Shown in pieces: positions 1 to 5,375 of a DNA stretch of 7,854 nucleotides (position 1 is the first letter of the stretch; every line of letters begins with the position of its first letter). The stretch is from NCBI GenBank assembly GCA_021161645.1, contig JAGHAC010000018.1, positions 1 through 7,854 of the forward strand, read 5' to 3'. The stretch comes from a bacterium. Its GTDB lineage: Bacteria; Patescibacteriota; Minisyncoccia; Minisyncoccales; PEYH01. The position numbers and the translations under genes were made by a program. A model generated the notes under the pieces. It did no database searches and was not told the origin of the DNA. It was given only the letters and a program-made list of their open reading frames with translations.

Positions 1-1
1 A

Positions 2-160
2 GTAATTTTTAATTTTTATTTCTTAATTTTTAGACTAAATTTATTTCTTAAACCTTTAATTTTGGAGTTTAAATTACTCTTGTCATTTGGGATTTTTTTT
101 GGTATGCTTTTGATGTATATTTATGAATTTAAGAAAGCAGTTGTTGGAAATATTGTATGA
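2..160 (+). CDS. Possible C-terminal fragment of a membrane protein, cut by the left edge
   Basis: Reading from position 2, the + strand stays open for 52 codons to a TGA at 158-160. The peptide is very hydrophobic (Phe, Leu and Ile rich) and has a likely membrane helix around LLLSFGIFFGMLLMYIY, followed by a charged EFKK end. The reading frame has no start in the window, so it would be the tail of a gene beginning further left. It would overlap the start of the pseudouridine synthase by 38 bp, similar to the 37-bp overlap at 6654-6690. The caution is that T-rich DNA easily yields Phe/Leu-rich open frames by chance, and a promoter-like sequence lies inside it. No family is recognised. The other frames of this stretch contain stops. 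Confidence 0.35.
   Translation, partial: VIFNFYFLIFRLNLFLKPLILEFKLLLSFGIFFGMLLMYIYEFKKAVVGNIV
80..108 (+). promoter_or_regulatory. Putative sigma-70-type promoter with extended -10
   Basis: TTGTCA (80-85) and TATGCT (103-108) are separated by 17 bp, and TG at 100-101 gives an extended -10 (TGGTATGCT). The -35 matches 5 of 6 consensus bases and the -10 matches 4 of 6. The predicted transcript start, about 115, lies only some 8 nt before the ATG at 123, so the message would be almost leaderless. The surrounding T-rich DNA makes chance matches likely, and a possible upstream reading frame runs through it. Confidence 0.4.
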
Positions 161-833
161 AGATAAAAGCCTTCTTGTAGTTAATAAACCTTCAGGTATA
201 ACGGTTGCAAGAGAAAGAGAAAATCAAAGAAAAAGCTTAATGGATCTTTTGGCAGAAATACACCCCGAATTAAAACAGGCAGGACAGTATCCAAGATATG
301 GCTTGGTTCATCGACTCGATAAAGAAACTTCAGGTGTTCTTTTAATAGCAAAAAATAACAAAACATTATCCTTTTTGCAGGAACAATTTCAAAAGCGAGA
401 GGTAAAGAAGACTTATTTGGCTTTAGTGTATGGGAAAATATTTAAAGATAAGGGAGAAATAAGAAGCTTAATAGGCAGGGATAAAAATAATCGCTTAAAG
501 CAAAAAGCTTATCTTCCAATTGAGCCCCAGGCAAAGAAAATGAAGTTGCGGGAAGCAGTAACTTTTTGGGAAATAAAAGAAAGGTTTGATCAATTCACTC
601 TTTTAAAAGTTTTTCCGAAGACGGGCAGGAAACATCAGATAAGAGTACATTTGGCATTTTTAGGATATCCAATAGTAGGAGACAAATTATATGCTTCAGG
701 TAATGTTTATCCTTTCTCTCGATTGTTTCTTCACTGCCAAGAAATTATTATTAAAATTCTTCGGGGTAAACATAAAAAATTTTTGGCACCACTTCCCAGA
801 GAACTATCAGTTTTTTTGAATAAATTAAAATAA
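123..833 (+). CDS. RluA-family RNA pseudouridine synthase
   Basis: This enzyme would isomerise specific uridines to pseudouridine in rRNA or tRNA in the cytoplasm. The family signature HRLDKETSG lies at residues 63-71, with D66 as the expected catalytic aspartate. Other conserved blocks are LLVVNKPSG (17-25), KKTYLALVYG (95-104) and TGRKHQIRVHLAFLGYPIVG (167-186), the last being the usual C-terminal core motif. At 236 aa it begins directly with the catalytic domain and has no N-terminal S4 domain. It is therefore sized like RluA rather than RluC or RluD (about 320 aa), although the target site cannot be read from sequence. The ATG at 123 leaves a short lead before the first conserved block. 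No Shine-Dalgarno sequence precedes it. The stop is 4 bp from rplS, so the two are probably co-transcribed, which fits a role in ribosome or tRNA maturation. Confidence 0.93.
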   Translation: MNLRKQLLEILYEDKSLLVVNKPSGITVARERENQRKSLMDLLAEIHPELKQAGQYPRYGLVHRLDKETSGVLLIAKNNKTLSFLQEQFQKREVKKTYLALVYGKIFKDKGEIRSLIGRDKNNRLKQKAYLPIEPQAKKMKLREAVTFWEIKERFDQFTLLKVFPKTGRKHQIRVHLAFLGYPIVGDKLYASGNVYPFSRLFLHCQEIIIKILRGKHKKFLAPLPRELSVFLNKLK

Positions 834-837
834 AATT

Positions 838-1464
838 ATGCAAAAATTAGACGCGTTTATAGAGCAATATAAAAAAGGGGACTTGCCGCCCATTCAGCCT
901 GGAGATACAGTAAAAGTTTATGAAAAGTTTTTTGACCGAAACAAAGAAAGAGTTCAGGTATTTGAAGGTATTGTTATTGCCAGAAAGCATAGAAATGAGA
1001 TCGGGGCTACCATAACTGTAAGAAGAGTCCTTGATGGTGTTGGTGTGGAAAAAACTTTTCCCCTGCATTCGTCCACTATTGAGAAAATAGAGATAGTTAA
1101 AAGAGCAAAGGTAAGGAGAGCAAAATTATATTATTTGAGAAATATTATTGGTAAAATTAGATTGAAGAAGAAAAATATAGATATTGGATTATTGCAGCCA
1201 AAAGAAGAACCAAAAGAAGAACCAAAAGAAGAGGTGAAAGGAAATGAGCAACCAGAGAAAGTTGAGCAAGAAATAAAAGAAGAAAAAACTCTCCCTGAAG
1301 ATGAACAAGAAAAGAAGGAAAACGAAAAGAAAGAGGAGGGACAGGTTTTAGAGGGCGAAGAAGAGAATATAGAAGAGAAGAGCAAAAACCAAGAAAGTGG
1401 GAGTTCTCAAAAAGAAGAGCCTCAGAGTTCTCAAGAGAATACAAGCCAAACAGAGAAGGGATAG
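838..1464 (+). CDS. rplS: 50S ribosomal protein L19 with long charged C-terminal tail
   Basis: Residues 1-112 are a full L19, a large-subunit protein located at the 30S-50S interface. Diagnostic stretches are QPGDTVKVYEK (20-30), VQVFEGIVIARK (39-50), GVGVEKTFPLHSSTIEKIEI (67-86) and KVRRAKLYYLR (91-101). Bacterial L19 is usually about 115 aa. Here the frame continues for some 90 more residues of low-complexity sequence rich in Glu, Lys, Gln and, at the end, Ser. The tail begins with three copies of PKEE at 121-132, encoded by a perfect 12-bp DNA repeat. No domain is recognisable in the tail, which should be disordered and acidic overall. The start lies 4 bp after the upstream stop, without a Shine-Dalgarno sequence. 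The three tRNA genes follow with no clear terminator between them and rplS. Confidence 0.95.
   Translation: MQKLDAFIEQYKKGDLPPIQPGDTVKVYEKFFDRNKERVQVFEGIVIARKHRNEIGATITVRRVLDGVGVEKTFPLHSSTIEKIEIVKRAKVRRAKLYYLRNIIGKIRLKKKNIDIGLLQPKEEPKEEPKEEVKGNEQPEKVEQEIKEEKTLPEDEQEKKENEKKEEGQVLEGEEENIEEKSKNQESGSSQKEEPQSSQENTSQTEKG
1198..1233 (+). repeat. Perfect 12-bp tandem repeat, three copies, inside rplS
   Basis: The unit CCAAAAGAAGAA occurs at 1198-1209 and 1210-1221, and again at 1222-1233 with only the last base changed to G. It encodes Pro-Lys-Glu-Glu three times at the start of the L19 tail. The near-identical copies point to recent slippage or duplication, and the unit length keeps the reading frame. 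Confidence 0.9.
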
Positions 1465-1468
1465 AATG

Positions 1469-1516
1469 TTGAAATCTCGAAGTATCGAAATTTCGAAATA
1501 TCGACATTTTGATTCG
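1469..1516 (+). repeat. Degenerate 8-bp tandem repeat that also forms an inverted repeat
   Basis: Between rplS and tRNA-Leu the DNA reads as consecutive octamers: TTGAAATC, TCGAAGTA, TCGAAATT, TCGAAATA, TCGACATT, TTGATTCG. Each starts T(C/T)GA and the last four bases vary. The final unit reaches the first base of the tRNA. The same stretch is an inverted repeat: 1465-1481 pairs with 1492-1508 (17 positions, two mismatches, one G-U) around a 10-nt loop. It could fold in RNA or be a palindromic binding site. It is a poor terminator because the stem is AU-rich and only TTTT follows. Confidence 0.75.
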
Positions 1517-1600
1517 CCGGGGTGGCGGAATTGGTAGACGCGCGGCCTTGAGGAGGCCGTGGGAACTAATCCCGTGTGGGTTCAACTCCCGCCCCCGGCA
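1516..1600 (+). tRNA. tRNA-Leu (anticodon GAG)
   Basis: This is an 85-nt class II tRNA. The acceptor stem pairs GCCGGGG (1516-1522) with CCCCGGC (1593-1599), and the discriminator is A1600. The anticodon stem CGGCC/GGCCG (1543-1547 with 1555-1559) closes the loop TTGAGGA, placing GAG at 1550-1552. A long variable arm GGG...CCC (1561-1563 with 1571-1573), typical of leucine, and a T-loop TTCAACT (1581-1587) complete the cloverleaf. The gene does not encode CCA: CAA follows the discriminator. The end must therefore be added by the CCA-adding enzyme, unlike the next two tRNAs. Confidence 0.96.
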
Positions 1601-1606
1601 CAAGGT

Positions 1607-1641
1607 TAGTGTATAGTGAGTAGTGAATAGTGGGTAGTGGG
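1607..1641 (+). repeat. Degenerate 7-bp tandem repeat TAGTGNN, five copies
   Basis: Five contiguous heptamers fill most of the spacer between tRNA-Leu and tRNA-Pro: TAGTGTA, TAGTGAG, TAGTGAA, TAGTGGG, TAGTGGG. The first five bases are invariant and the last two vary among copies. The unit is not a multiple of three and lies between tRNA genes, so it is non-coding. It resembles in style the heptameric short tandem repeats known from cyanobacterial intergenic regions, but no relationship is claimed. Its function is unknown. Confidence 0.85.
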
Positions 1642-1661
1642 AGCAGGTATTTAAAATTTGG

Positions 1662-1735
1662 CGGAGAGTGGTGTAACGGCAGCACGAGGCCTTTGGGAGG
1701 CTTTAGTCCGGGTTCAAATCCCGGCTCTCCGACCA
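1662..1735 (+). tRNA. tRNA-Pro (anticodon TGG)
   Basis: The acceptor stem is CGGAGAG (1662-1668) with CTCTCCG (1725-1731), the discriminator is A1732 and CCA is encoded at 1733-1735. The D-arm GTGT/GCAC encloses a short AACGGCA loop. The anticodon stem AGGCC/GGCTT (1687-1691 with 1699-1703, one G-U) closes the loop TTTGGGA, placing TGG at 1694-1696 with G37 after it. The T-arm CCGGG/CCCGG holds TTCAAAT. The C1-G72 first pair together with A73 is the hallmark of bacterial tRNA-Pro and supports this identity over a Gln(TTG) reading. Confidence 0.93.
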
Positions 1736-1746
1736 AAATCAAATGC

Positions 1747-1821
1747 GCGGGGGTCGTATAGTGGCTATTACCCGGCCCTTCCAAGGCCGTGACGCGGGTT
1801 CGATTCCCGTCCCCCGCTCCA
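1747..1821 (+). tRNA. tRNA-Gly (anticodon TCC)
   Basis: The acceptor stem is GCGGGGG (1747-1753) with CCCCCGC (1811-1817), the discriminator is T1818 as is usual for bacterial tRNA-Gly, and CCA is encoded at 1819-1821. The anticodon stem CGGCC/GGCCG (1773-1777 with 1785-1789) closes the loop CTTCCAA, placing TCC at 1780-1782. The T-arm GCGGG/CCCGT holds TTCGATT. It lies 11 bp after tRNA-Pro and just before the terminator, so the three tRNAs are probably processed from one precursor. Confidence 0.96.
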
Positions 1822-1832
1822 GAAAAATAGTT

Positions 1833-1869
1833 AAGTGGTGCAAGGTTGAATCTTGCACCACTTTTCTTT
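1833..1869 (+). terminator. Strong rho-independent terminator after the tRNA cluster
   Basis: A perfect 12-bp stem, AAGTGGTGCAAG (1833-1844) with CTTGCACCACTT (1852-1863), encloses a 7-nt loop and is followed by TTCTTT (1864-1869). It sits 11 bp after tRNA-Gly and would end the upstream transcript (the pseudouridine synthase gene, rplS and the tRNAs). Confidence 0.93.
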
Positions 1870-1895
1870 GAAAGAATCAAATTTTGTGATAGAAT
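1868..1895 (+). promoter_or_regulatory. Putative promoter starting in the terminator T-tract
   Basis: TTGAAA (1868-1873) and TAGAAT (1890-1895) are 16 bp apart, with TG at 1887-1888 giving an extended -10 (TGATAGAAT). Each hexamer matches 5 of 6 consensus bases. Transcription would begin near 1902, about 19 nt before the ATG at 1921. Coming directly after a strong terminator, it is well placed to drive the whole downstream gene run. Confidence 0.6.
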
Positions 1896-1920
1896 AAAAA
1901 AGGAAATTAAAGAAGATGTT

Positions 1921-2580
1921 ATGGAAATTAAATGGTTTGGCCACGCTTTTTTTCTTATTAAAGTAAAAGACAATAATCAGGAAATAAAAATTGCTATTGA
2001 TCCTTTTTCGTCAGAAATCGGCATCAAACCACCAAAAATTAGGGCAGATATTCTGCTTATCACCCATTCTCATTATGATCATAACAATACTGTTGCTATT
2101 GAAGGCGACTATTTTCTCATTGATACCCCGGGCGAATATGAGGCAAAAAAAGTTTTTATAAAAGGTATCCTTTCTTATCATGACAACGAGAAAGGAAAAG
2201 AGAGAGGTTTCAATACCATATATGTGGTTGAACCAGAACAGGAAGGAATTAGGATTTGCCACTTGGGAGATCTGGGGCAAAAGGAGCTTACTTCAGAGCA
2301 AATAGAAGAAATAGGAGAAGTAGATGTCTTAATGATTCCTGTAGGAGGTATTTACACGATTAATGCTCAACAAGCCCGTGATGTTGTTTCTCAAATAGAG
2401 CCCAAAATTGTTATTCCTATGCATTACTCGATTCCCAAGCTCAAGATAAAACTCGAAGGTGTAGAGAAGTTTTTGAAAGCTATGGGCGTTTCTGGAATAG
2501 AGGCTCAGACAAAACTTTCGATTAAAAAAGAAAAATTACCAGCTGAGACTCAGGTTGTTTTATTTAAGCCTCCAAAATAA
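1921..2580 (+). CDS. Metallo-beta-lactamase-fold hydrolase, UlaG/COG2220-like
   Basis: This is a cytoplasmic metal-dependent hydrolase of the metallo-beta-lactamase superfamily, closest in style to the UlaG-like (Lactamase_B_3) branch. The metal-binding signature is THSHYDH, with H49, H51, D53 and H54. Further candidate ligands are H87 (SYHDN), D117 in the HLGD motif (114-117) and H168 in PMHYS. At 219 aa it is a single complete domain with no additional nuclease region. The substrate cannot be told from sequence. The frame is open upstream to a TTG at 1846, but that codon lies in the loop of the terminator and upstream of the predicted promoter. The ATG at 1921, which begins MEIKWFGHAFFLI as family members usually do, is therefore preferred. 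A weak AGAAG lies 5 nt before it. It is the first gene of the downstream run. Confidence 0.9.
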   Translation: MEIKWFGHAFFLIKVKDNNQEIKIAIDPFSSEIGIKPPKIRADILLITHSHYDHNNTVAIEGDYFLIDTPGEYEAKKVFIKGILSYHDNEKGKERGFNTIYVVEPEQEGIRICHLGDLGQKELTSEQIEEIGEVDVLMIPVGGIYTINAQQARDVVSQIEPKIVIPMHYSIPKLKIKLEGVEKFLKAMGVSGIEAQTKLSIKKEKLPAETQVVLFKPPK

Positions 2581-2588
2581 TAGTTAGA

Positions 2589-2900
2589 ATGAAGTTTCTG
2601 AAAAGACTTCAAAATTTACCTCTTAAGACACGAAAAATGATATTGTGGCTGACAACAGGTGTTTTAGCTATTATTTTTCTAGGCGTTTGGATTTATTCCT
2701 TGCAGCAGCATGTCGAAAGGTTTCGTCAAGATTTTCAAGACAGATCTATCATAGCGCCTTTTCCCAAAATCGAGATGCCTGAAATTAAGATACCAACATT
2801 TACCGAGGAAGAAGTTAAAGAAATGAAAAAAGAATTTCAAGAAAAGGCTGGAGAATTAGAGCTTCCGACATCTGCTACTCAATCTTTAGAAAACCAGTAA
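2589..2900 (+). CDS. Small single-pass membrane protein of unknown function
   Basis: This 103-aa protein has a basic N-terminus (KRLQNLPLKTRK, 5-16), one transmembrane helix (about 18-38) and a polar 65-residue C-terminal part, so by the positive-inside rule the C-terminus should be outside. After the helix comes a short charged stretch (HVERFRQDFQDR), then a Pro/Ile/Glu pattern, FPKIEMPEIKIPTF (58-71), and a probable amphipathic helix rich in Glu and Lys (73-90). I recognise no family. It lies 8 bp after the hydrolase gene and 10 bp before gyrA, so it is very likely a real gene in the same transcript. No Shine-Dalgarno sequence is seen before the ATG. Confidence 0.8.
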   Translation: MKFLKRLQNLPLKTRKMILWLTTGVLAIIFLGVWIYSLQQHVERFRQDFQDRSIIAPFPKIEMPEIKIPTFTEEEVKEMKKEFQEKAGELELPTSATQSLENQ

Positions 2901-2910
2901 CTTTACAAAT

Positions 2911-5373
2911 ATGCCAAAGATAACAAAAAAAGAAGAAAACCCTATAGGATTGGTGAAGCCCAAAGAAGTTACAGAAGAGATGAAAGAAAGCTATATTGAT
3001 TATGCGATGTCTGTTATTGTTGCCAGAGCTCTCCCCGATGTTCGAGACGGGCTAAAACCGGTCCATCGAAGAATTCTTTATACAATGTATGAGGATGGTC
3101 TTACTCATAGTTCGAAGTTTCGAAAGTCGGCCACAGTTGTTGGTGCAACACTCGGAAGATATCATCCGCACGGCGATGCGGCTGTTTATGATGCTCTAGT
3201 AAGAATGGCTCAAGATTTTTCTATGAGATACCCCCTTATTGAGGGGCAGGGTAATTTTGGGAGTATTGATGGTGATCCCCCGGCAGCTCAAAGATATACA
3301 GAATGTAGAATGACAAGAATTGCCGAGGAACTATTAAAAGATATCCGCAAAGATACAGTTGATTTTATAGATAATTATGATGGCACAAGAAAAGAACCAA
3401 ATGTTCTTCCTGCCCTTCCGCCCAATCTTTTACTCAATGGTTCTTTGGGGATTGCTGTAGGAATGGCAACAAATATTCCTCCTCATAATCTTACAGAGGT
3501 TTGCGACGCGGCAATTTATTATTTAGATCATCCTCAAGCAACCACAGAAGAATTGTTTCAGTTTATTAAGGGTCCAGATTTTCCAACAGGCGGCATCATT
3601 TATAATCAAAAAGAAATTATTGCCGCTTATTCCCAGGGAAAGGGCCCTATTTTAGTAAGGGGAAAAGCCACTGTAGAAGAGACAAAAAAGGGTTGGCAGA
3701 TAATTATTACAGAAATTCCTTATCAGGTTCAAAAGTCTACTTTAGTTGCCCAGATTGCTAAACTCATTGAAGATAAAAAGATAGATAGAGTAAAAGATGT
3801 AAGAGATGAATCTGACAAGGAGGGTTTAAGAATTGTTATTGAGCTAAAAAAGGACGCTTTTCCTCAAAAAATACTCAATACTCTTTATAAACATACAGAT
3901 CTTCAAAAGAATTTCTATCTTAATATGCTTGCTCTGGTTGATGGTATCCAGCCTAAAATTCTTTCTTTATCTGAGGTGATACATTATTATTTAGAACACA
4001 GAAAAGAAGTAGTTTTACGAAGAAGTAAATATGAACTTGAGAAGGCAAAACAAAGAGAACATATAGTAGAGGGATTGGTGAAGTGTTTGGGAGTAATTGA
4101 TGAAGTGATCGCTACTATTAAGAAATCAAAGACAAGAGAAGAGGCAAGAAAGAATTTAATTAAAAAATTTAAACTTACAGAGATTCAAGCAGAAGCAATA
4201 TTGGAAACAAAATTAGCCGCTCTTGCAAAACTAGAAAGAGAAAAATTAGAAAACGAGCTCAAAGAGCTTAGAGCAAAAATAAAAGAGCTTAAAGCTATTA
4301 TTAAAAGTCCTAAAAAAGTGAAGGAGGTAGTAAAGAAAGAGATAAAAGAGTTAAAAGAAAATTATCCGGATCCAAGAAAGACAAAAGTGCATATTACCAA
4401 ACCCCAGAAGATTACCGAAGAAGATTTGATTCCGGAAGAAGAGACGATTATTACCCTGACTCAGAAAGGATATATTAAAAGGATTAACCCGGCTAATTTT
4501 AAGGCACAACATAGAGGAGGGAAAGGAATTACGGGAGCAGTTACCGGTGAGGGAGACATAATCGAACATTTTATTTTAGCAAGTACTCACGATCAACTGC
4601 TCTTCTTTACAGATTCAGGCAAGGTTTTTGGTATTCCCGTTTATGAAATACCTCAAGGAACAAGAACTTCAAAAGGAAGAGCAATTGCAAACTTTTTGGA
4701 GATTCAAGCGTCAGACAAAATATTGGCGGTCTTGGCTTTAGGGAAAAAAGATATAGAAAACAAGATTCAATATTTAGTGATGGGAACAAAAAATGGCATC
4801 ATCAAGAGAACTGCGCTTGATCAGTTTAAAAATTTAAGAAGTTCGGGTTTGATAGCTATTCGTCTCAAAAAAGGAGATTTATTAAGAAAAGTTGTAAAGA
4901 CAACTGGCCAAGATGAAATTATTATGGTTACTCGCCAAGGAATGTGTATAAGGTTTAAAGAAAAGGAAATTAGGCCTATGGCAAGAAATACGGCAGGTAT
5001 AAGAGGAATAAGGTTAAAATCAGACGATGCGTTGATAGCAATGGAAACAATTAAAACAGGCAAACAAGAAAAAAAACAATATCTTTTTGTCATTACAGAG
5101 AACGGTTACGGGAAAATGACCTCAATCAAGCAGTATCGCCTTCAAAAAAGAGGAGGCTCGGGTATTAAAACCGCCAAAATTACTAAAAGAACAGGTTTTC
5201 TGGCAGAAGGGAGAATTCTTACAGGCCAAGAAGACCTTATTGTGATTTCTAAAAAGGGACAAGTAATTAGGGTTTTGACAAAACAAATTCCTATTTTGAG
5301 CAGGACTACTCAGGGAGTAAGGATAATGAAACTTGCTCAAGATGACAAAGTAGCATCATTTATTTATCTGTAA
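2911..5373 (+). CDS. gyrA: DNA gyrase subunit A
   Basis: This is the breakage-reunion subunit of gyrase, which with GyrB introduces negative supercoils using ATP. The N-terminal part (about 27-480) carries the winged helix, tower and coiled coil. Y129 in AAQRYTE is the catalytic tyrosine, R128 is beside it, and I181 in NGSLGIAVGMATNIPPHNL is the expected DNA-wedge isoleucine. The C-terminal beta-pinwheel (about 500-820) contains a GyrA box, QHRGGKG (533-539), which favours gyrase over topoisomerase IV ParC. A related QKRGGSG lies at 745-751. At 820 aa it is shorter than E. coli GyrA (875) and lacks an acidic tail. The position equivalent to E. coli S83 is alanine (A90), while that of D87 is aspartate (D94). 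The ATG has no Shine-Dalgarno sequence. gyrB is not in the window. Confidence 0.96.
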   Translation: MPKITKKEENPIGLVKPKEVTEEMKESYIDYAMSVIVARALPDVRDGLKPVHRRILYTMYEDGLTHSSKFRKSATVVGATLGRYHPHGDAAVYDALVRMAQDFSMRYPLIEGQGNFGSIDGDPPAAQRYTECRMTRIAEELLKDIRKDTVDFIDNYDGTRKEPNVLPALPPNLLLNGSLGIAVGMATNIPPHNLTEVCDAAIYYLDHPQATTEELFQFIKGPDFPTGGIIYNQKEIIAAYSQGKGPILVRGKATVEETKKGWQIIITEIPYQVQKSTLVAQIAKLIEDKKIDRVKDVRDESDKEGLRIVIELKKDAFPQKILNTLYKHTDLQKNFYLNMLALVDGIQPKILSLSEVIHYYLEHRKEVVLRRSKYELEKAKQREHIVEGLVKCLGVIDEVIATIKKSKTREEARKNLIKKFKLTEIQAEAILETKLAALAKLEREKLENELKELRAKIKELKAIIKSPKKVKEVVKKEIKELKENYPDPRKTKVHITKPQKITEEDLIPEEETIITLTQKGYIKRINPANFKAQHRGGKGITGAVTGEGDIIEHFILASTHDQLLFFTDSGKVFGIPVYEIPQGTRTSKGRAIANFLEIQASDKILAVLALGKKDIENKIQYLVMGTKNGIIKRTALDQFKNLRSSGLIAIRLKKGDLLRKVVKTTGQDEIIMVTRQGMCIRFKEKEIRPMARNTAGIRGIRLKSDDALIAMETIKTGKQEKKQYLFVITENGYGKMTSIKQYRLQKRGGSGIKTAKITKRTGFLAEGRILTGQEDLIVISKKGQVIRVLTKQIPILSRTTQGVRIMKLAQDDKVASFIYL

Positions 5374-5375
5374 AT

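Noticed and set aside
1465..1512. The inverted repeat after rplS as an intrinsic terminator
   Set aside because: The stem is AU-rich and imperfect, and only four T follow; it is better described as a repeat, and a strong terminator exists after the tRNAs.
1157..1603. Minus-strand open frame opposite the rplS tail and tRNA-Leu
   Set aside because: It mirrors the purine-rich tail codons of rplS and the tRNA, has no family features and conflicts with two firm genes.
1607..1641. CRISPR array
   Set aside because: The units are 7 bp with no spacers, far from the repeat-spacer arrangement of CRISPR.
1691..1697. Reading the second tRNA as tRNA-Gln with anticodon TTG
   Set aside because: Shifting the loop by one base breaks the anticodon stem (A opposite C), while the TGG reading pairs all five positions and has the C1-G72/A73 signature of tRNA-Pro.
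1846..1920. Upstream TTG start for the metallo-beta-lactamase-fold gene
   Set aside because: The codon is in the loop of the intrinsic terminator and before the predicted promoter; the extra residues match nothing in the family.
1566..1973. Minus-strand open frame with the phrase GNRTRVTALEGPGNSHYTT
   Set aside because: It is the antisense translation of the tRNA cluster; this phrase is a well-known spurious protein seen opposite tRNA genes.
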